This document shows, piece after piece, positions 25,837-34,583 of a stretch of 64,000 bases of DNA (position 1 is its first letter; the number at the start of each line of letters is the position of its first letter). This stretch comes from Aureibaculum algae (GTDB lineage: Bacteria; Bacteroidota; Bacteroidia; Flavobacteriales; Flavobacteriaceae): NCBI RefSeq assembly GCF_006065315.1, contig NZ_CP040749.1:2432501-2496500 (forward strand), read 5' to 3'. The notes under the pieces were generated by a model. It did no database searches and was not told the DNA's origin. It saw only the letters and a list, made by a program, of their open reading frames with translations. Made by a program: the position numbers and the translations under genes.

Positions 25837-27354
25837 ATGGAAAACGTACAACCTGTTAGAACTAAAAAAGCCAATAAAGGTACTTTAATTAACCTAGAAA
25901 AAGGCAAATTACCACCACAAGCAGTTGATTTAGAGGAAGCTGTATTGGGGGCAATGATGATTGATAAAAAAGGTGTTGATGATGTAATTGACATTTTACA
26001 TGCGGAGGCGTTCTACAAACAGTCGCATCAAATTATCTTTGATGCTATTTTTAAGTTGTTTAATGAATCTGAACCTATAGATTTATTGACGGTTTCTAGT
26101 CAGTTAAAAAAAGATGGTCAGTTAGAGAGTGCCGGTGGTGATTTTTATCTTATTGGTCTTACTCAAAAAGTAGCATCTTCTGCACACATTGAATTCCATG
26201 CTCGTATTATAATCCAAAAATACATTCAAAGACGTTTAATTAGTATTTCAAGTGAAATTATAGATGAAGCTTATGATGAAACTTCTGATGTATTTGATTT
26301 ATTAGATTCTGCCGAAACTAAATTATTTGAAGTTACTCAAGGAAACTTAAAGAAAAGTTCAGAAGCGGCCGAAGGTTTGGTTTCTCAAGCCCTTAAAAAG
26401 ATTGAAGAAATATCTAATAAAGAGGGTATGAGTGGTGTTCCATCAGGATTCTCAAAATTAGATGCATTAACGTCTGGTTGGCAACCTTCAGATTTAGTGA
26501 TATTAGCAGCGAGACCTGGTATGGGTAAAACGGCATTTGTAATGTCTATGGCCAAAAATGTGGCGATAGATTTTGATACACCCGTAGCCATATTTTCTTT
26601 GGAGATGAGTTCTGTTCAATTAATTACAAGGATGATTTCTAGTGAAACAGGAATTTCATCTGGTAAATTAAGAAAAGGTGATTTACAACCACATGAATGG
26701 GAACAATTAAATGTAAAGGTTAAAAACTTATCAAAAGCACCAATATTTATAGATGATACGCCTTCATTATCTATTTTTGATTTACGTGCCAAAGCAAGAC
26801 GTTTGGCGTCACAACATGGTGTTAAAATAATTATTATTGATTATTTGCAATTAATGACTGCAGGTAATATAAATAAGGGTGGTGGAAATAGAGAACAAGA
26901 AATCTCTACCATCTCTAGAAACTTAAAGGCATTAGCAAAAGAATTAAGTATACCTGTAATTGCGCTATCACAGTTATCTCGTGCTGTAGAAACTCGTGGT
27001 GGTAGTAAACGACCTTTATTATCAGATTTACGTGAATCTGGTGCGATTGAGCAAGATGCAGATATTGTATCTTTTATATTCAGACCAGAGTATTATGGTT
27101 TAACCGAGTGGGATGATGATGATCACAGTCCATGTGAAGGTCAAGCCGAGTTTATTGTAGCCAAACACAGAAATGGTGGATTGGAAAATATACGTTTAAA
27201 ATTTACAGGTCATTTAGCATTATTCTCAGATTTAGAAGAATCGTTTTCAAGTGAATTTCAATCTAAAATGAATGATTTTATTACGCCACAAAATCCACAA
27301 GATGCTTTTGGAGATGTTGCGGCACCAGATGATGATGGTGATGTTCCGTTTTAA
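25837..27354 (+). CDS. dnaB: Replicative DNA helicase DnaB
   Basis: A 505-residue hexameric helicase that unwinds DNA at the replication fork. The N-terminal domain carries LPPQAVDLEEAVLGAMM (about 26-42). The RecA-like motor carries Walker A AARPGMGKTAFV (about residue 227), EMSSVQLITRM, Walker B IIIIDYLQLM, and the DnaB-specific RGGSKRPLLSDLRESGAIEQDAD. The acidic tail (PDDDGDVPF) is typical of Bacteroidota. No intein is present. Confidence 0.97.
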   Translation: MENVQPVRTKKANKGTLINLEKGKLPPQAVDLEEAVLGAMMIDKKGVDDVIDILHAEAFYKQSHQIIFDAIFKLFNESEPIDLLTVSSQLKKDGQLESAGGDFYLIGLTQKVASSAHIEFHARIIIQKYIQRRLISISSEIIDEAYDETSDVFDLLDSAETKLFEVTQGNLKKSSEAAEGLVSQALKKIEEISNKEGMSGVPSGFSKLDALTSGWQPSDLVILAARPGMGKTAFVMSMAKNVAIDFDTPVAIFSLEMSSVQLITRMISSETGISSGKLRKGDLQPHEWEQLNVKVKNLSKAPIFIDDTPSLSIFDLRAKARRLASQHGVKIIIIDYLQLMTAGNINKGGGNREQEISTISRNLKALAKELSIPVIALSQLSRAVETRGGSKRPLLSDLRESGAIEQDADIVSFIFRPEYYGLTEWDDDDHSPCEGQAEFIVAKHRNGGLENIRLKFTGHLALFSDLEESFSSEFQSKMNDFITPQNPQDAFGDVAAPDDDGDVPF

Positions 27355-27370
27355 AATAAATTAGTATTAG

Positions 27371-27619
27371 TCTAGAAATAAACATGACTTAAGAAAGGTT
27401 GAATTTCCTGATAGCTTAATTAATATTATACCTTGTGGAGGAAAATGATATTTTCATCGTAGGTTTAAAGAAGGGAAAGTGATTATTGGATTAATTGAAG
27501 TAGAGGATGGAACGTTAAGGGAAATACCAGCAAGAAATATCCAATTTGTAGATTTTTTTCAAGGAAAAAAAAAGTGTATTTATAACTTGATTTTAAGCTC
27601 CAGAGGAGTAACATGTTAA
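27371..27619 (+). pseudogene. Broken reading frame of unknown origin
   Basis: The 300-bp stretch after dnaB contains a frame that reads LRKVEFPDSLINIIPCGGK, then TGA at 27446-27448, then YFHRRFKEGKVIIGLIEVED and onward to TAA at 27617-27619. No start codon with a sensible context is visible upstream, and the codon use is protein-like on both sides of the TGA, where a Trp codon would fit. I read it as the 3' remnant of a decayed gene; its family is not recognised. No other gene is seen between dnaB and the transposase remnant. Confidence 0.35.
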
Positions 27620-27663
27620 TAGAAAATAATGCCATTTTTCATTTAAACTCCATAGGATCGATA

Positions 27664-28122
27664 TTAATCGTCGTTAGAAATATTTTCCGTTTTGTAATCA
27701 ATGTCATAGGCATTTAGAAAATTAATATATTCTTCTTTAAATGTTTTTGTTCTATGATGTTCTTCTTGTTTTTTAATGTAATTGATTATTTTTGGGAGTT
27801 GTGATTGACCAATAGAAAATGCACCAAAACCATTTTGTCATTCAAACTTTCCATTAATAAATTGTTTTTCATTTATCCATTTGGAAGAATTTGATTTAAT
27901 ATCTCTAATCAAATCTGATAGATTACAATTGGGTTTTGTTCCAATTAAAAGATGAATATGGTTTGGCATGCCGTTAATAGTAAAAAGCTTTTGGTTTTTG
28001 TTAGAAATTATTCCGGATATGTATTTATACAATTCATCTTTCCATTTTGATAAAATTATATTGTTACGGCCTTTTACGGCAAATACAAAATGAAAATAGA
28101 TTTGTGTGTAGGTGTTTGCCAT
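27664..28122 (-). pseudogene. IS200/REP-type (Y1) transposase interrupted by a stop codon
   Basis: From ATG 28122 the frame encodes MANTYTQIYFHFVFAVKGRN, the HUH motif in GMPNHIHLLIG, and DLIRDIKSNSSKW. It meets TGA at 27840-27838 and then continues in the same frame (QNGFGAFSIGQSQ, KIIDYIKKQEEHH, FKEEYINFL) to TAA at 27664. Joined, it is 152 codons, the usual size. The TGA replaces the conserved Trp of the WQ-x-G-[FY]-GAF motif, and the likely catalytic Tyr is in the DYIKKQ helix after the stop. So the protein is probably inactive unless the stop is read through. Confidence 0.85.
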
Positions 28123-28133
28123 TTTATTATGTC

Positions 28134-28197
28134 GCTCCTAATGGAGCTGAATTATATGAATTAAATCTTTTTCTATTAATATATTACCACGCTGTGG
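28134..28197. repeat. REP-like hairpins next to the transposase remnant
   Basis: Two short hairpins lie directly upstream of the transposase start: GCTCC-TAAT-GGAGC (28134-28147) and CCAC-GCT-GTGG (28187-28197). Their GC content stands out from the surroundings. Y1 transposases of this kind are known to associate with and mobilise REP-type palindromes, so these are likely one end of the original element. Confidence 0.6.
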
Positions 28198-28299
28198 CGA
28201 CTTTCTTGAAATTTCGTTTTGCATTCAGATACTAACAAATATACCAAATACAAAATGTTAAAGTATAACGACTTAATTTTAATAATTGTAATTTTGAAC

Positions 28300-28327
28300 A
28301 ATCTTAAATCTTAAATCTTAAATCTTG
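28300..28327 (+). repeat. 7-bp tandem repeat carrying a TTG start codon
   Basis: AATCTTA is repeated three times (28300-28320) and followed by a fourth unit, AATCTTG, whose last three bases are the presumed TTG start codon of the next gene. This is a simple repeat at the translation start. Confidence 0.75.
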
Positions 28328-29593
28328 AATTTTAAATTAAAATATATATTTATAACGATTATACTACTCTTAAGTGAGGTGTCTTTTGCATCTTTTATAC
28401 TTATTCCAATGGATGATGTAGGGCAAAAAAATCATTTAAAGGCATATGGTATTACTTATTTTTCTTTAGAAAAGGGAAATGATGTAAAATGGTTGTTAAA
28501 TTATAAAGGGGGATCGTTTTTACTAGAAGACCATAAAGAATTTAGAAACGAATGTAAAATTAGAGGGGTATCATACGAAGTTATTTCAGATACAGAAGCA
28601 TTACAAATATTAGAATTGATTGCTAGTCCATCACAAAATATGGAAGCAGTAACTTTAGAAAAAGCACCAAAAATAGCGGTGTATTCTCCAAAAGATAAAA
28701 TGCCTTGGGACGATGCCGTTACTATGGTATTAAATTATGCTGAAATTCCTTATGATGTTGTTTATGATGAAGAAGTTTTACGTGATGAGTTGATTAAATA
28801 TGAATGGTTGCATTTACATCATGAAGATTTTACAGGACAGTATGGTAAGTTTTATGGATCGTATAGAGCTACCCCATGGTATATTGAAGGTAAAGCGTAT
28901 TCTGAAAAGCTAGCAAAAAAGTTAGGGTATTCAAAAGTATCAGAAGAGAAGTTAGCGGTTAGTTTACGAATTCGTGATTTTGTAATTGGAGGTGGATTTA
29001 TGTTTGCCATGTGTTCTGCTACAGACAGTTTTGACATTGCTCTTTCTGCTGAGGGGGTTGATATTTGTGAAGCAATGTTTGATGGTGATCCTTCAGAAGC
29101 AAATTACCAAGATAAGATTGATTTCGATAAAACATTTGCGTTTACTGATTTTAGATTGGTAAGAAGTCCAACTGAATATGAGTTTTCATCTATTGATATG
29201 ACTCAAAAGAGATATATTCAAAGAACGGCAGATTACTTTTCTTTACAAGAATATTCAGCTAAATGGGATCCAGTACCTACAATGTTAACACAAAACCATA
29301 CTTCTTTGGTAAAAGGTTTTATGGGACAAACGACGAGCTTTGATAGAAAGAATGTAAAATCGACCGTTTTGGTGATGGGTGAAAATAAAACAAACGAAGA
29401 AGCGAAATACATTCACGGTGTAAAAGGCAAAGGTATGTGGACGTTCTATGGCGGTCATGATCCTGAAGATTACACGCATAGGGTAGGAGATCCAAAAACA
29501 GAATTAGACTTACATCCTAATTCTCCTGGGTATCGATTGATTTTAAACAATGTATTGTTTCCTGCAGCTAAGAAGAAAAAGCAGAAAACTTGA
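28325..29593 (+). CDS. Conserved exported protein, often called asparagine synthetase B
   Basis: A 422-residue protein starting at TTG 28325, the only start that keeps the signal peptide (NFKLKYIFITIILLLSEVSFA); the next in-frame Met is residue 29 and a stop lies two codons upstream. The mature part reads IPMDDVGQKNHLKAYGITYF, then KIAVYSPKDKMPWDDAVTMVL and IRDFVIGGGFMFAMCSATDS, the last resembling a class I amidotransferase-like or ThuA-like nucleophile elbow (GGGFMFAMCSA). Neither the N-terminal Cys2 glutaminase nor the synthetase PP-loop of AsnB is present, so the asparagine synthetase name used for relatives looks wrong. Function unknown. Confidence 0.75.
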   Translation: MNFKLKYIFITIILLLSEVSFASFILIPMDDVGQKNHLKAYGITYFSLEKGNDVKWLLNYKGGSFLLEDHKEFRNECKIRGVSYEVISDTEALQILELIASPSQNMEAVTLEKAPKIAVYSPKDKMPWDDAVTMVLNYAEIPYDVVYDEEVLRDELIKYEWLHLHHEDFTGQYGKFYGSYRATPWYIEGKAYSEKLAKKLGYSKVSEEKLAVSLRIRDFVIGGGFMFAMCSATDSFDIALSAEGVDICEAMFDGDPSEANYQDKIDFDKTFAFTDFRLVRSPTEYEFSSIDMTQKRYIQRTADYFSLQEYSAKWDPVPTMLTQNHTSLVKGFMGQTTSFDRKNVKSTVLVMGENKTNEEAKYIHGVKGKGMWTFYGGHDPEDYTHRVGDPKTELDLHPNSPGYRLILNNVLFPAAKKKKQKT

Positions 29594-29786
29594 TTTCCGT
29601 TTAATTTAATGTTCTATTGTTAATTTTGAAACTTGGAGTAGAAAAATAGCTCTCCGCTTTTTCAATGACGTTTTATACCCACGTTGTTCCCTTGAAGAAA
29701 CAATTTATTATAAATGTATTGGAAATTTGATCAATTGAAAAAAAGGACCTCGTTAATTTTTAATATAATTTCTTTTAGTATCGATT

Positions 29787-29812
29787 GTCCCCTTGAGGGG
29801 ACTTTAGGGGTG
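29787..29812. repeat. GC-rich hairpin, single copy of the B-type element
   Basis: GTCCCC-TTGA-GGGGAC (29787-29802) is a perfect 6-bp stem followed by TTTAGGGG. Its reverse complement resembles the CCCCTTAGCCCCTCTCAAGAGGGG elements at 47.2-48.3 kb. It lies between the convergent ends of two genes and could also work as a terminator. Confidence 0.55.
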
Positions 29813-29838
29813 TACAGTTGCTAAGCAAATAATAAATT

Positions 29839-30921
29839 CTATCCCTTGTAAAAAGGTAACTTAACAACAGTTGCTGGTATAGATTTTTTACGAATAGCAA
29901 TATAAATGGTAGTACCTACTTTAGAATATTCAGTCGGAACATAGCCTAAACCAATTCCTTTCTTTAAAGAAGGACTCATGGTACCAGAAGTAACTACTCC
30001 AATTTTTTTATCATCTGCGTCAACAATATCATAATCATGACGAGGAATACCTTTTTCAGTAAGTTCAAAACCTACTAATTTTTTAGTAACACCATCTTCT
30101 TTTTGTTTTTTTAGATTTTGAGAATTGGTAAAGTCTTTGGTAAATTTTGTAATCCATCCCAAACCAGCTTCTAATGGCGATGTACTATCATCAATATCAT
30201 TTCCATATAGACAAAATCCCATTTCTAAACGAAGGGTATCTCTAGCTGCTAATCCGATTGGTTTAATACCTTCAGCTTTACCAGCTTCCATCACTTTATT
30301 CCACACCTGTTCAACTTCAGAATTTTTACAATAAATTTCAAAACCACCAGAACCTGTATAACCAGTAGCAGAGATAATTACATGTTCCATACCAGCAAAA
30401 TCGGCCACTTCAAAAGTATAATATTTCATATTCTCTAAATCAATAGAGGTCAAAGATTGCATTGCTTTAGCTGCTTTTGGACCTTGAATTGCCAATAAAG
30501 AGAAGTCTTCTGATAAATTCTTCATTTCCGCTTTCATGGAATTGTGTTTGCCAATCCAGTCCCAATCTTTATCAATATTTGAAGCATTAACTACCAATAA
30601 ATACTTTTCTGAATTTAATCTGTAAATTATTAAATCATCTACAATACCACCATCTTCATTAGGCAAACAGCTGTATTGAGCTTGACCATCCACTAATTTT
30701 GAGGCATCGTTAGAACATACTTTTTGAATTAATTCTAAGGCATTAGGGCCTGTAATTAAAAATTCGCCCATGTGCGAAACATCAAAAACACCAACACCAT
30801 TTCTTACCGTCTCATGTTCTACATTAATACCTTCATATTGAACAGGCATATTGTAACCTGCAAATGGGACTAATTTTGCTCCAAGAGCTTCGTGAATGTG
30901 TGTTAAAGCTGTGTTTTTCAA
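29839..30921 (-). CDS. gcvT: Glycine cleavage system T protein (aminomethyltransferase)
   Basis: A 360-residue folate-dependent enzyme that takes the aminomethyl group from lipoylated H protein and forms methylene-tetrahydrofolate. Motifs: [20 protein letters not shown] at the N-terminus, [60 protein letters not shown] and [18 protein letters not shown]. Full length. The start codon is TTG at 30921; the N-terminal [13 protein letters not shown] matches the family, so a start further in is unlikely. Confidence 0.96.
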   Translation of the reverse strand: MKNTALTHIHEALGAKLVPFAGYNMPVQYEGINVEHETVRNGVGVFDVSHMGEFLITGPNALELIQKVCSNDASKLVDGQAQYSCLPNEDGGIVDDLIIYRLNSEKYLLVVNASNIDKDWDWIGKHNSMKAEMKNLSEDFSLLAIQGPKAAKAMQSLTSIDLENMKYYTFEVADFAGMEHVIISATGYTGSGGFEIYCKNSEVEQVWNKVMEAGKAEGIKPIGLAARDTLRLEMGFCLYGNDIDDSTSPLEAGLGWITKFTKDFTNSQNLKKQKEDGVTKKLVGFELTEKGIPRHDYDIVDADDKKIGVVTSGTMSPSLKKGIGLGYVPTEYSKVGTTIYIAIRKKSIPATVVKLPFYKG

Positions 30922-31056
30922 TGTATACTGTTTTAAAAATTTATATTTTCGTGAGGATCAGAATGTTTTTTGGAAAATTCCCATCCCTACATATTATGTA
31001 AAAAGTAGAAGTTGATCATTCATAGAATTAATAATCAACTTAAACAAAGTTAGGAA

Positions 31057-32352
31057 TTATTTAGTCAATAAAAAAGCCTTCAATGCATCATATGTTTTAA
31101 TGAATGTAGCTTTTTTAGTTTTATTAATAACCGCTTCAATTTGAGGAGGATACTCCAATGATTTTTCAATGACAGGTTCTACAACATCTAAAAACTTTAC
31201 AGGATGAGCAGTCTCCAAAAATACACATTGTGTGTTTGGATTATTTTCTTGATATTTCTTGCAACCTAAGTAACCTACAGCTCCATGAGGATCAGCAATA
31301 TAGTTATCGTTATGGTAGATGTGTAACATTGCTTTTTTAGTTTCTTCATCTGTAAATGAGTAGGAGTGAAGGTCACCTTTTAACGTTTCCAAGTCATCAT
31401 TATAAATCTTTTGAATCCTTATAAAATTACTAGGATCTCCAACATCCATAGCATTAGATATGGTTTGATGGGAAGGTTTCGGATTGTATTCTCCCGTTTC
31501 CAAAAACTTGGGAACGACATCATTAATGTTAGTAGCTGCAATAAATTGGTGAATGGGCAACCCTAATTTTTTGGACATCATTCCTGCACAAATATTACCA
31601 AAATTTCCACTCGGTATAGAAAAAACTAATTTTTTATTTTTATCCTGAAGTTGCTTGTAAGCAAAAAAGAAATAGAACATTTGTGGTAACCAACGGGCCA
31701 CGTTTATAGAATTGGCCGACGTTAGTTGTTTGCTATCTGTAATAGCACTATCTAAAAATGCCTTTTTCACCATGGCTTGGCAGTCATCAAAAGTTCCATC
31801 AACTTCTAAAGCAGAAATATTTGCACCTAAAGTTGTTAGTTGTTTTTCTTGAACATCACTTACCTTTTTACTAGGGTATAAAATAACTACTTTTACATTT
31901 TTAACGCCTAAAAATCCACTTGCTACGGCACCACCAGTATCTCCAGAAGTTGCAACCAATACAGTTACTTCTCTATCACTATCTCTATTAAAGTAGCCCA
32001 AACAACGAGCCATAAACCGTGCACCAACATCTTTAAAGGCCATCGTTGGACCATGAAATAATTCTAATGTTTTAATGTTGTCTTCAATAGTCACCAAAGG
32101 AAAATCAAAACGTAGGGTTTCTGCTATAATATTTTTTAAAATAGATTCGGGAATTTCGTCACCAACAAATTGTTGTATGGCAGCAAAAGCAATTTCTTCA
32201 TTTGAATAGTTATTGATATTTTCAATAATTTCATTTGAAATTGGATTTATTTCTTCAGGAAAATAAAGTCCTTTATCTTCAGCTAAACCTTTTATAACAG
32301 CATCTTTAAATGATACTTCTTTGGCTTTATTATTTAAACTATAGTATTTCAA
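31057..32352 (-). CDS. thrC: Threonine synthase
   Basis: This 431-residue PLP enzyme converts O-phosphohomoserine to threonine. The PLP-binding Lys is in FHGPTMAFKDVGARFMARC (about residue 107), the phosphate loop in VATSGDTGGAVASGFLG, and FSIPSGNFGNICAG follows. Typical length. The start is TTG at 32352 (protein starts MKYYSLNNKAKEVSF, as in relatives). It lies 13 bp after rsmD on the same strand. Confidence 0.96.
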   Translation of the reverse strand: MKYYSLNNKAKEVSFKDAVIKGLAEDKGLYFPEEINPISNEIIENINNYSNEEIAFAAIQQFVGDEIPESILKNIIAETLRFDFPLVTIEDNIKTLELFHGPTMAFKDVGARFMARCLGYFNRDSDREVTVLVATSGDTGGAVASGFLGVKNVKVVILYPSKKVSDVQEKQLTTLGANISALEVDGTFDDCQAMVKKAFLDSAITDSKQLTSANSINVARWLPQMFYFFFAYKQLQDKNKKLVFSIPSGNFGNICAGMMSKKLGLPIHQFIAATNINDVVPKFLETGEYNPKPSHQTISNAMDVGDPSNFIRIQKIYNDDLETLKGDLHSYSFTDEETKKAMLHIYHNDNYIADPHGAVGYLGCKKYQENNPNTQCVFLETAHPVKFLDVVEPVIEKSLEYPPQIEAVINKTKKATFIKTYDALKAFLLTK

Positions 32353-32365
32353 AGTTTATATATTG

Positions 32366-32902
32366 TTAGTTGTTAAAAAAACTAAACATACTACTACCAT
32401 ATCTTTTCGAATAACTAAAGTTTGGTAAGTCAGAAATATCTGTATGCTTAGAATGTTCAATAATTATTGTTCCATCCGTATTCAACATTTCATTCTCAAA
32501 AACAGCACTTAAAATTACAGTAAGTTGTTCTTTAGAAAAATCATAAGGTGGGTCAGCAAAAATAATATCGAAAGTTAATTGATTCTTCTCTAGAAATTTA
32601 AAAACATCACTTTTTAACGTTCTAATATTCAGCTCAAGTTCGTCAGAAGTCTTTTGAATAAATTGTACTGAATTATAATGACTATCTACACTAATTACTT
32701 CTTTTGCCCCTCGTGAAGCAAATTCTAAACTAATGCTACCAATACCTGAAAACAGGTCTAATACAGATAAATCCTCAAAATAATAATCGTTATTAATGAT
32801 ATTAAATAATGCTTCTTTAGCAAAATCTGTAGTAGGTCTAGCAGGTAATTTTTTTGGAGCCGTAACTCTTTTCCCTTTATGCTTGCCTGAAATAATTCGC
32901 AT
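32366..32902 (-). CDS. rsmD: 16S rRNA guanine-N2 methyltransferase RsmD
   Basis: A 178-residue SAM-dependent enzyme expected to methylate G966 of 16S rRNA. The N-terminal MRIISGKHKGKRVTAPKKLPARPTTDFAKEALF pattern (key parts RIISGKHKGK and RPTTDFAKEALFNI), the SAM loop VLDLFSGIGSISLEFASRGA and the catalytic IIFADPPYDF are present. It lies in a run with the DUF3822 gene upstream and thrC downstream. Confidence 0.95.
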   Translation of the reverse strand: MRIISGKHKGKRVTAPKKLPARPTTDFAKEALFNIINNDYYFEDLSVLDLFSGIGSISLEFASRGAKEVISVDSHYNSVQFIQKTSDELELNIRTLKSDVFKFLEKNQLTFDIIFADPPYDFSKEQLTVILSAVFENEMLNTDGTIIIEHSKHTDISDLPNFSYSKRYGSSMFSFFNN

Positions 32903-32919
32903 ATAATGTTTTTAGCCTG

Positions 32920-33771
32920 TTAATATTGGTTGAGTATGGAATAATAAGTACGTTTATCAGTCTCGGAAAAAGCTTCGTCAAAACTATATTTTGATCTATT
33001 TTCTAATAAGCTAACATTTCTAATATATTTGTATGCCATTGCAAAAATATCGTCAGTTTTTTCGATTGAACCTAAAAATAGAAATTCAAATTTTTCAGGA
33101 TTTAATTTTAGTTGCTCAGCGGTAAATAGAACATAGTAAATAAAATCTTCTTTCGTAGAAAATTTAAAAGTATTATAGAATTGTAATTTCTTATTGGCAA
33201 TAACAATCAGTTCAAAATGACCATTTGCCATATGAGCGAATACTTTTGGCACCAAGCTGTACTTATAAATTGCTAATAAATTTTCTATTAAAACTGTTGA
33301 GTTATGCTTGTATTCAAAATGACTAAATTGATCAATTAAAAAATTATTGATATTAACAAAAGGAATAAAAACACTAACAATGTCCATGTTTTTTAATTCG
33401 TCGAACACCAAATAATCTTGGGGGTATACTTTTGTATTAAAACTTACATAATCTTGAAGCCTATCTTCATTAAATAAAGGTTTAGGTACAAGCGTAAATA
33501 AATCATTTATATGGGTTACAGAAACGGAATTGTAATGTTGTTTTAACAACTCATCATTCCCGAAAATAGAAGAAATATTTGCAATAAGACGTTGTGGAGA
33601 GTTATTCGGCTCAACAAAGTCATAATCATTAAGAGCAATAAATGTATTATTCTCTCTGTCTAAGACACAAAAAGAAAATCCACCCAAACTGAATTGGATG
33701 GATAAATGATTGTTCTCTAGATGCTTAACATCTAAACTATTCTTCTTTATCTTTATCTTCTGCTGTATCAT
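32920..33771 (-). CDS. DUF3822 protein
   Basis: A 283-residue protein started at ATG 33771. It contains the DUF3822 pattern of Bacteroidota: SIQFSLGGFSFCVLDRENNTF near the N-terminus, VFDELKNMDIVSVFIPFVNINN in the middle, and FELIVIANKKLQFYNTF followed by EDFIYYVLFTAEQL. The fold resembles ASKHA-type actin-like halves, but no ATPase motif is evident. Its 5' end overlaps the upstream gene by 35 nt. Its place beside rsmD is commonly conserved in Flavobacteria. Function unknown. Confidence 0.82.
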   Translation of the reverse strand: MIQQKIKIKKNSLDVKHLENNHLSIQFSLGGFSFCVLDRENNTFIALNDYDFVEPNNSPQRLIANISSIFGNDELLKQHYNSVSVTHINDLFTLVPKPLFNEDRLQDYVSFNTKVYPQDYLVFDELKNMDIVSVFIPFVNINNFLIDQFSHFEYKHNSTVLIENLLAIYKYSLVPKVFAHMANGHFELIVIANKKLQFYNTFKFSTKEDFIYYVLFTAEQLKLNPEKFEFLFLGSIEKTDDIFAMAYKYIRNVSLLENRSKYSFDEAFSETDKRTYYSILNQY

Positions 33772-34468
33772 ATGAAGGAGGCCAGTTACCACCAGTTTTA
33801 ACGTCTTCTAAAGATCCTACAGTTATATACTCACCTCTAACATCTACACCACCTAAAGCTTCCTTTTCTTGTCTAATAAAATCCTTATTTAAACCTTCTA
33901 GAACAATAGCTTTATCTACTTTTGCTTCAAAAACAGAAGCACTTATACCTTGCACTTTTTCTACAGTACTAGTTTGTAAATCAAATTTAGCATTGGTACC
34001 AGGTACATCAAACATGTTTGCATAGTTTCTACCAGCAAAATCTGCTCTTACATCTTTAAAACCAATAGTGTCTACAACTCTTTTTTCTACATCAATGCTA
34101 AGTGCACCTCTTTGCTCCTGAACTACAATATTTTTAGTTTCAGTAATGGCAAATTTAGCAGTATCAATAAACTTAATAAGATCACCAGGCTTATCTGTAA
34201 ATACTCCAGTAACTTGTCTGTGTGCTAATTCAGCATCACGAATCATTTTTAAATTATCAATTACCTTTGAATATCTTTTTACTTTTTCCTTATTAAATGC
34301 TATTGGAGCCATAATAGCTGTGTAAATACTATACCCTAAAAAAGCAATAAGAACCCATAGTAATATAGAAATTATTGGTCTTATTCCCTTAGGAATTTTA
34401 TTAACAATTAAATACGCGAGCAGACCAACTACTAGAACTGCTGCAATGATGGTTAGAATTGTGTACAT
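33737..34468 (-). CDS. Conserved membrane-anchored protein of unknown function
   Basis: A 243-residue protein with two N-terminal membrane helices (residues 1-23 and 33-55) and a soluble remainder with an AIMAPIAFNKEKVKRYSKVI junction, KMIRDAELAHRQVTGVF, and a mixed alpha/beta tail ending in EDKDKEE. The sequence looks like proteins conserved in Flavobacteria with no assigned domain. Its last 35 nt overlap the DUF3822 gene, suggesting coupled translation. Confidence 0.75.
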   Translation of the reverse strand: MYTILTIIAAVLVVGLLAYLIVNKIPKGIRPIISILLWVLIAFLGYSIYTAIMAPIAFNKEKVKRYSKVIDNLKMIRDAELAHRQVTGVFTDKPGDLIKFIDTAKFAITETKNIVVQEQRGALSIDVEKRVVDTIGFKDVRADFAGRNYANMFDVPGTNAKFDLQTSTVEKVQGISASVFEAKVDKAIVLEGLNKDFIRQEKEALGGVDVRGEYITVGSLEDVKTGGNWPPSYDTAEDKDKEE

Positions 34469-34554
34469 CTTTAAATAAATTTGATTTTTATATGGTTATA
34501 CAGCAAAGCTACAAAAAAAAATTAAAGTTAAAACTTTTATGGTGAATCAATTTG

Positions 34555-34562
34555 TACCTTTG
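34555..34562 (+). promoter_or_regulatory. Candidate -7 box of the RecD-like helicase gene
   Basis: TACCTTTG matches TAnnTTTG and lies 21 bp before the ATG at 34584. Confidence 0.42.
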
Positions 34563-34583
34563 ATGTATTAGTAAAAAAACGTA

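Noticed and set aside
27371..28122. Alternative genetic code with TGA as Trp
   Set aside because: Many intact genes here end in TGA (for example the lycopene cyclase at 5179-5181 and both ABC genes) and use TGG for Trp, so the two in-frame TGAs are better read as decay.
28325..29593. Asparagine synthetase B
   Set aside because: Neither the N-terminal glutaminase Cys nor the ATP PP-loop is present, and the protein has a signal peptide. The name for related proteins appears to be a propagated mis-annotation.
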